Source of the DNA: Streptomyces griseoaurantiacus | GTDB lineage: Bacteria; Actinomycetota; Actinomycetes; Streptomycetales; Streptomycetaceae | Length of the DNA stretch: 64,000 bases | Reading direction: 5' to 3' | NCBI GenBank assembly: GCA_014656015.1 | Contig: BNBP01000005.1 | Location: forward strand, 62,001 to 126,000 | Shown here: piece after piece, positions 59,077 through 64,000 of the stretch | Layout of the letters: each line of letters begins with the position of its first letter | Position numbering within the stretch: position 1 is the stretch's first letter | Notes under the pieces: generated by a model | What the model was told of the DNA's origin: nothing | Databases searched by the model: none | What the model saw: only the letters and a program-made list of their open reading frames with translations | Made by a program: the position numbers and the translations under genes

Positions 59077-60468
59077 CTATCGGGCGTCGGTGACGGCCGC
59101 AGCGAGGACCACATGGCGGGCAGCCCTCAGCAAGCCTGTCGAGGAAGGCTCCGACTCCCCTTCCCGCGGCGGTTGTCGAGGTGCCTCGGGGGGCCGCTTC
59201 ACACCCAGCGGGGCCTGCTGCAACGGCACCGGGCGGGGGGCCGGGGCGGCCGTCTCCGGGGGTGCTCCGGCCCCCTCGCGCGCCTCGGATCCCGGGTCGT
59301 GCGCGGGCCCTTCGCCGCCCTCGGCCGAGGACGAAGAGTTACGGCGCTGTGACGCTTCCGCGACGGGCGGCGCGGGCCGCGCCACCGGTGCCGTCAGACG
59401 GGCCACCGAGCAGGGTGCCGCGGGCGTCGCGCACGGCAGGTGCAGCTCTCCCTCGCGGGTCCAGCGGCCGGTGCCCGGCAGCCAGCCCTCGGGCCCCGGA
59501 ACGTGCTCGAGCCGTCGCTCGGCGGGGCGCCACAGGCCGAGCCAGGAGCCGCCGGCGCCGTCGACCCGCAGGGCCACCGCGCACGCCTCGGGCGTCAGGA
59601 TCTGCCCCGGCTGGATCGCGAACGGCGTCACCGTGCACCCCTCCACCCGCAGGCACTGCGGGAACCTGACCGGCAGCGTGCTGCCCAGCACCCCCCAGCC
59701 GAGCCGCTCCCGGCCGGGGGAGGGCGCGTCGGAGCGGATCAGCAGCAGGCCGCTGTCGGCGTCGGCGAGCAGCAGCCGGTCGTCGCTGTCCTCCGCGATC
59801 TGCAGCAGCGGCGACATCTCGCCGCCCCGCTCCAGGTCCACGACCACGGTCTTCGTGCGGCCGTCCCGGGTGCGGTCCAGGGCCAGCATGCGGCCGGTCG
59901 TGTCCAGCCACACCCCGCCCGAGCAGTGACCCGGCACCTCGGCGAGGTGCTCGGGGCCGAAGTCGCCGCCCGCGATCAGCCAGACCGCGGTGGAGTCAGG
60001 ACCTGCGGCGAGGGCGTAGGCCCGGGTGCCGGCCGGGGAGGGCGGCAGCAGCCGCAGGACGGTGCCCGGGTCCGCGCACTCGACCGAGCCGAGGGCGAGT
60101 TCACCGGTGCCGGGGCCGGTCGGGTACAGCAGGGAGAACAGGTGCCGGGCGCCGGGGGCCGCGGGCTCGACCCGGTGCACCAGCACCCGGCCGTCGGTCA
60201 GCGGCAGCACCTCCGTGCCGGGCTCCTCCGGGCGGTCGGTGGGGAGCGGGACGGCGTACGGCTCCGGGCCGTCCAGCGTCCAGCGCTCGGCGTGCCGGGC
60301 ACCGCCGCGCAGGGTCAGCCGGGCGGCGTAGGAACCGTCGGCGGCGAGCACGCAGGGGCTGGGCGTCGCGGCCGGGGGTGGTGGGGGAGAGGGCGCCTCC
60401 GGGGTGGGCGAAGAAGATCCCCCGGACCGGCGTGGGCGGACTCCGGGGGAGGCACTGGCCGTCATCAT
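59077..60468 (-). CDS. Beta-propeller-like hypothetical protein
   Basis: This 463-residue protein starts at ATG 60468, preceded by a near-perfect GGAGGTGA seven bases away. The middle 350 residues show alternating beta strands with repeated D-rich turns (TEVLPLTDGRVLVHRV, STAVWLIAGGDFG, DDRLLLADADSGLLLIRSD, LTPEACAVALRVDGAGGSWLGL). This suggests a seven-bladed propeller, without clear catalytic residues. Pro/Ser-rich disordered ends flank it. No signal peptide, so it is probably cytoplasmic. The small gene at 58865 follows 47 bases later and may be co-transcribed. Confidence 0.82.
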   Translation of the reverse strand: MMTASASPGVRPRRSGGSSSPTPEAPSPPPPPAATPSPCVLAADGSYAARLTLRGGARHAERWTLDGPEPYAVPLPTDRPEEPGTEVLPLTDGRVLVHRVEPAAPGARHLFSLLYPTGPGTGELALGSVECADPGTVLRLLPPSPAGTRAYALAAGPDSTAVWLIAGGDFGPEHLAEVPGHCSGGVWLDTTGRMLALDRTRDGRTKTVVVDLERGGEMSPLLQIAEDSDDRLLLADADSGLLLIRSDAPSPGRERLGWGVLGSTLPVRFPQCLRVEGCTVTPFAIQPGQILTPEACAVALRVDGAGGSWLGLWRPAERRLEHVPGPEGWLPGTGRWTREGELHLPCATPAAPCSVARLTAPVARPAPPVAEASQRRNSSSSAEGGEGPAHDPGSEAREGAGAPPETAAPAPRPVPLQQAPLGVKRPPEAPRQPPREGESEPSSTGLLRAARHVVLAAAVTDAR

Positions 60469-60587
60469 TCGGTCACCTCCGGCGACGACGCTAGTTTTCC
60501 CGCCTCCTCGACGGCCCGGCGAATCCCCGCTTTCACACATACGGGTACTGAAGAACGGTTTCTCCAGAGAACGTCATGGTCTTGTGC

Positions 60588-60622
60588 TGTCCGTCGTCCG
60601 TCGTCCGTCGTGCGTCGTGCGT
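60588..60622. repeat. TCCGTCG tandem repeat
   Basis: Six to seven copies of a 7-base unit (TCCGTCG / TGCGTCG) run in the 198-base gap between the beta-propeller gene and the DUF3533-like gene. Not coding. Confidence 0.7.
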
Positions 60623-60666
60623 GGGGCGTGGAGCGGGGCGGACGTGGGGCGGGCCGTGGGGGACGG

Positions 60667-61743
60667 CTATCGAGGTGGGGGAGGGGGTGTCGTCCGCCTC
60701 CCGCGCACCCAGGAGGCCAGGCAGCTCACCAGCACGCCGCCCGCGGCCCACGCGCACATCACCCACCAGGCGGTGGCGGTGTGATGGCCGTCGAAGTACG
60801 CGTAGTTGCGCACCAGGGTCACGCCCGCCCCGTTGGGCAGCGCCTGGCCGACGGCCGCCCAGAACGGCGGCAGCAGGGACGCCGGGTACACACCGCCCGC
60901 GCTCGGGTTCCCGATGATGACGAAGACCAGCACGGAGGCGGCGACCCCGGCCGGACCGAACAGCACCTGGAAGGCCATCCCCACGGCGGCCGCGGTGAAG
61001 GTGGCGAGAGTGGTGATCCCCCACAGGGCCGCGAAGTGCCCGGGCAGGGCGTCGAACACCGTGTCGACGACGAGTGTGCCGCCCAGCCCGGCGACCACGG
61101 AGAGCCCGGCGAGCGCGACGAGGCGGACGAGGGTCCGGCGCAGGTTGGCCGGCCGCGCCCCGTACGAGGCGGCGAGCGCGGCGGAGGCGAGATAACCGCC
61201 GATGATCACGCCGAGGACCAGGTAGAAGGTGCTCAGGCCCCGGCCGTCCGCCGGGTTCGGCGGCCGCAGGTCCCGCAACTCGACGGCCTCCCGCCCGTCC
61301 ACCTTCTCGAAGATCGCCTGAAGTGCCTGCACGGCCGAGGGGCCCCCGGCCGAGGCGACCAGCAGTTCGGTCCGGCCCGAAGGAGCGCCCAGCAGCAGTG
61401 CGCCGTCCGCACGGCGGTCCAGGACCATGGCCCTCGCCTCGGCCTCGCTCGCGGCCGGGCGGGCCGACAGGGGTCTGTCCGGCAGGCCGTTGAGCTCGGC
61501 GAGCACCTTCGCCCTGGCCGGCTCGGGCGCCACCACGGCGAGGGGGATGTCCCTGGGGGTCGGCGAGTGGAAGGCCCCGACGAAGGACACCACGAACGCC
61601 AGCGCGAGGACCAGCACCCCCAGGAGCAGGGTCATGGCCCGGGGAGTGACCGCGTCCCGCAGCTCCCTCAGGAAGGACGGCCCGCCCGGCGCGAACCCCT
61701 GCGGCGCCTCAGGACTCGGCCGACCGCTGGTCCCGTTCTCCAT
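60667..61743 (-). CDS. DUF3533/ABC-2-type membrane protein
   Basis: This 358-residue protein has an N-terminal helix (MTLLLGVLVLALAFVVSFVGAF), an extracytoplasmic domain of about 150 residues (PRDIPLAVVAPEPARAKVLAEL), then five to six further helices (STFYLVLGVIIGGYLASAALA, AALWGITTLATFTAAAVGMA). This layout is typical of DUF3533/YhgE-related, ABC-2-like membrane proteins. GAGG lies six bases before ATG 61743. No ATPase is adjacent. It may join export of a wall polymer or peptide, but that is a guess. Confidence 0.85.
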   Translation of the reverse strand: MENGTSGRPSPEAPQGFAPGGPSFLRELRDAVTPRAMTLLLGVLVLALAFVVSFVGAFHSPTPRDIPLAVVAPEPARAKVLAELNGLPDRPLSARPAASEAEARAMVLDRRADGALLLGAPSGRTELLVASAGGPSAVQALQAIFEKVDGREAVELRDLRPPNPADGRGLSTFYLVLGVIIGGYLASAALAASYGARPANLRRTLVRLVALAGLSVVAGLGGTLVVDTVFDALPGHFAALWGITTLATFTAAAVGMAFQVLFGPAGVAASVLVFVIIGNPSAGGVYPASLLPPFWAAVGQALPNGAGVTLVRNYAYFDGHHTATAWWVMCAWAAGGVLVSCLASWVRGRRTTPPPPPR

Positions 61744-62132
61744 GGCAACCTCGCCTCGTGCTTCCCGGCGGCGTACCGCGCCGGCCGGGGCCACGCCACG
61801 TCCCGGGCCATGCGCCGTCCCGGTCCGCGTACCGCGCCCGGCCCGCGCCGGCGAGGTCCAGCATGGCCGACGCACGACAGGTCCGCAGCGTGGGCACCCC
61901 CGTCCGGGAAGGCCCTCGGGTGCGACGGCCGGGCCTCCCGCGGCCGCCGCCCCTCTCTCAGCGGCGCGGGGAACGGCGCGCGCCCGGCCACCCACACCAC
62001 CGCACCCGCCGACGCACGAGCACCCCCACCCCCGCACCCCGCAACTCCCCGCACCGCACCCTGGGGCCCTCCCCGCCCCGGGCGAGCCCACTCCCCACAG
62101 CCTCGGCCCCGGCGCCCAGGTAGCCTGTGCCC
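61744..62132. other. Non-coding gap between divergent DUF3533 and Nif3 genes
   Basis: The region is C-rich on the plus strand (runs such as CACCCCCACCCCCGCACCCCGC at about 62028-62060) and has no small gene that I can support. TAGCCT at 62121-62126, seven bases before GTG 62133, could be a -10 element giving a leaderless Nif3 message. Confidence 0.5.
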
Positions 62133-62996
62133 GTGCCCCGTCTCTCACAAGTCATCGCCGCGCTGGACGCGCTCTGGCCCGCCGCCCGCGCGGAGTCCTG
62201 GGACGCGGTCGGCACGGTCGTGGGCGACCCGGACCGCGAGGTCACCCGCGTCCTGTTCGCCGTGGACCCGGTCCAGGAGATCGCCGACGAGGCCGTCCGC
62301 CTCGGCGCCGACCTTCTCGTCACCCACCACCCCCTCTACCTGCGCGGCACGACGACCGTCGCGGCGTCCACCTTCAAGGGCCGCGTCGTGCACACCCTGA
62401 TCAAGAACGACGTCGCCCTGCACGTCGCCCACACCAACGCCGACACCGCCGACCCCGGTGTGAGCGACGCCCTCGCCGGCGCGCTCGATCTGCGCGTCGT
62501 GCGCCCCCTCGTGCCGGACCCGTCCGACCCCGCCGGCCGTCGCGGCCTGGGCCGCGTGTGCGCGCTCGACCACCCGCTCACCCTCCGCGAGTTCGCCGCC
62601 CACGCCGCCGCCCGGCTGCCCGCGACCGCGCAGGGCATCCGCGTCGCCGGCGACCCGGAGGCGAGCATCCGCACGGTCGCCGTCAGCGGCGGCTCCGGCG
62701 ACAGCCTGTTCGACGACGTCCGGGCGGCCGGCGTCGACGCGTTCCTCACCGCGGACCTGCGCCACCACCCGGTGAGCGAGGCCCGCGCCCACAGTCCCCT
62801 CGCGCTGCTCGACGCGGCGCACTGGGCCACCGAGTGGCCCTGGTGCGAGCTGGCCGCCGGTCAGCTCGACGAGGTCTCCGACCGCAACGGCTGGGACCTC
62901 CGCGTCCATGTCTCCCAGACGGTCACCGACCCCTGGACCGCCCACGCGGCATCCACCTCGCACACCCCTACCACCACCGCAGGAGCCCCCAACTGA
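62133..62996 (+). CDS. Nif3-like dinuclear metal centre protein
   Basis: This 287-residue protein has the Nif3/YbgI signatures: SWDAVGTVVGDPDREVTRVLF, the metal-binding DLLVTHHPLYLRG (His-His), HVAHTNADTADPGVSDALA, and C-terminal FLTADLRHHPVSEA and LLDAAHWATEWP. Hexameric family members bind two metal ions; activity is uncertain. It is translated as a unit with the zinc-ribbon gene (CTGA overlap). GTG 62133 gives the N-terminus PRLSQVIAALDALWP seen in relatives; GTG 62127 is an alternative. Confidence 0.92.
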   Translation: MPRLSQVIAALDALWPAARAESWDAVGTVVGDPDREVTRVLFAVDPVQEIADEAVRLGADLLVTHHPLYLRGTTTVAASTFKGRVVHTLIKNDVALHVAHTNADTADPGVSDALAGALDLRVVRPLVPDPSDPAGRRGLGRVCALDHPLTLREFAAHAAARLPATAQGIRVAGDPEASIRTVAVSGGSGDSLFDDVRAAGVDAFLTADLRHHPVSEARAHSPLALLDAAHWATEWPWCELAAGQLDEVSDRNGWDLRVHVSQTVTDPWTAHAASTSHTPTTTAGAPN

Positions 62997-63736
62997 ACGC
63001 CGCGCCCGCCGACCAGATCCGCCTCCTCGACGTCCAGGGCCTGGACGTCCGTCTCCAGCAACTGGCGCACAAGCGGAAGTCGCTGCCCGAGCACGCCGAG
63101 ATCGAGGCGCTGACGAAGGACCTCGCCCAGCTCCGCGACCTGCTCGTCGCCGCGCAGACCGAGGAGAGCGACTGCGCCCGCGAGCAGACCAAGGCCGAGC
63201 AGGACGTGGACCAGGTGCGCACCCGCGCCGCCCGCGACCAGCAGCGCCTGGACTCCGGCGCCGTCACCTCGCCCAAGGACCTGGAGAACCTCCAGCGCGA
63301 GATCACCTCCCTCGCCAAGCGCCAGGGCGACCTGGAGGACGTCGTCCTGGAGGTCATGGAGCGCCGGGAGTCCGCACAGGAGCGGGTCGGCGAGCTGACC
63401 GGGCGGGTCTCCTCCGTCCAGTCGAAGATCGACGACGCGACCGCGCGCCGTGACGCCGCGTTCGGGGAGATCGACGCCGAGGTGGACTCGGTGACCAAGG
63501 AGCGCGGGGTCGTCGCCGGCGCCGTTCCGGCCGATCTGCTCAAGCTGTACGAGAAGCTGCGTGAGCAGCAGGGCGGCATCGGCGCGGCCAAGCTGTACCA
63601 GCGCTCCTGCCAGGGCTGCCGTCAGGAGCTGGCGATCACCGAGCTGAACGAGATCCGCTCGGCGGCGCCCGACACGGTCGTCCGCTGCGAGAACTGCCGC
63701 CGCATCCTGGTGCGCACGGCGGAGTCGGGTCTGTAG
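62993..63736 (+). CDS. C4-type zinc ribbon protein, apparent CTG start
   Basis: This 247-residue protein has a long coiled-coil region (about 15-190, HKRKSLPEHAEIEALTKDLAQLRDL) and a C-terminal C4 zinc ribbon, CQGC...CENC, near residues 206-235. Homologues (CdsZ/CT398 type) are conserved next to Nif3 genes. The best-supported start is CTG at 62993: AGGAG (62981-62985) is seven bases upstream, it overlaps the Nif3 stop as CTGA, and no ATG or GTG exists in frame nearby before the conserved ADQIRLLDVQ block. Confidence 0.9.
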   Translation: MNAAPADQIRLLDVQGLDVRLQQLAHKRKSLPEHAEIEALTKDLAQLRDLLVAAQTEESDCAREQTKAEQDVDQVRTRAARDQQRLDSGAVTSPKDLENLQREITSLAKRQGDLEDVVLEVMERRESAQERVGELTGRVSSVQSKIDDATARRDAAFGEIDAEVDSVTKERGVVAGAVPADLLKLYEKLREQQGGIGAAKLYQRSCQGCRQELAITELNEIRSAAPDTVVRCENCRRILVRTAESGL

Positions 63737-63837
63737 GCCGGTCCGTAGTCCAGTCTGCAGTCGGCCTGCAGTCGGCCTGTAATCGGCCGGTGGTCGGCCC
63801 GTAGGAGCGTCGGACGGCCGGGGGGAGAGCGACGGCG

Positions 63838-64000
63838 GTGGGCGAGAGCAAGGCGACCGACGCGGCCCCGCCGCCCCCCGACCTCGGCGCCCCCTGTGCC
63901 CTCCTCCTGCTCCGGCACGGGGAGACGCCGCTCACCCCGCTCAAGCGGTTCTCCGGCAGCGGCGGCGAGGACCCCGCGCTCTCCGCGGTCGGCCGCGCGC
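63838..64000 (+). CDS. 5' end of a histidine-phosphatase (phosphoglycerate-mutase-like) gene
   Basis: From GTG 63838 (GGGGAGA upstream) the frame runs to the window edge and includes LLLLRHGETPLTPLKRFSG, the RHG phosphohistidine motif of acid phosphatases. In Streptomyces this locus usually encodes a bifunctional RNase HI/acid phosphatase (S. coelicolor SCO2299 type). Here the phosphatase begins about 30 residues after the start, and in-frame stops (TAG 63802-63804) exclude an N-terminal RNase HI domain. The gene continues beyond the window. Confidence 0.8.
   Translation, partial: MGESKATDAAPPPPDLGAPCALLLLRHGETPLTPLKRFSGSGGEDPALSAVGRA

Overview
The window is typical Streptomyces-type actinobacterial chromosome. 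The DNA is very G+C rich with strong third-position G/C bias, GTG starts are common, and many gene pairs overlap by 4 bases (ATGA/GTGA). The gene families are streptomycete: GlxA-like and AraC regulators, DHA2/MHS transporters, DUF2277, DUF1992, DoxX, PhoD, DUF4097-like lipoprotein. I see no phage, plasmid, CRISPR or large biosynthetic cluster. I count about 57 protein genes, one tRNA-Val(TAC), a cobalamin riboswitch, a Mn2+ (yybP-ykoY) riboswitch and several strong terminator hairpins, most of them between convergent genes.

Layout. 1-3.6 kb: a Ter-associated biosynthetic pair (a PRTase/TRSP/PELOTA fusion and a HAD phosphatase). 3.9-9.4 kb: cell-wall and surface genes, namely a class A PBP whose transpeptidase site is degenerate, a secreted deacetylase-like protein and a secreted amidase-like protein. 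9.4-24.5 kb: mixed genes, including a coiled-coil membrane protein, a DUF4097-like lipoprotein, tRNA-Val, an ABM monooxygenase opposite a GlxA-type regulator, DedA and DUF2277 separated by a 190-bp inverted-repeat element, an isochorismatase-fold enzyme, a MarR-MFS pair, DoxX, PhoD, and a TMEM165/GDT1 family Mn exporter behind a Mn riboswitch. 24.6-35.8 kb: an MFS transporter fused to a MarR-like domain, a pair of paralogous envelope proteins, an FHA protein, an MHS transporter behind a perfect palindromic operator, a GT87-PAP2 fusion, a mannosyltransferase-like protein and a secreted transglycosylase.

36-42 kb holds the most interesting unit. A cobalamin riboswitch heads a five-gene operon read on the minus strand: a secreted, membrane-tethered alpha/alpha-toroid protein, a second secreted, membrane-tethered protein, then the T, fused A1-A2 and S components of an ECF transporter. 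The two surface proteins recall the two domains of animal transcobalamin and could form a bacterial cobalamin-capture device feeding the transporter.

42-64 kb: a translationally coupled glycosyltransferase/methyltransferase/alpha-alpha-barrel operon, an AraC-ABM-esterase cluster, a truncated S41-like protein, an MFS-methyltransferase-amidase run, a NarL/DesK-type two-component system, a MaoC hydratase, a 54-codon small gene, a DUF3533-like membrane protein, Nif3, a C4 zinc-ribbon protein that appears to start at CTG, and the 5' end of a histidine phosphatase that lacks the RNase HI domain usually found at this locus in Streptomyces.
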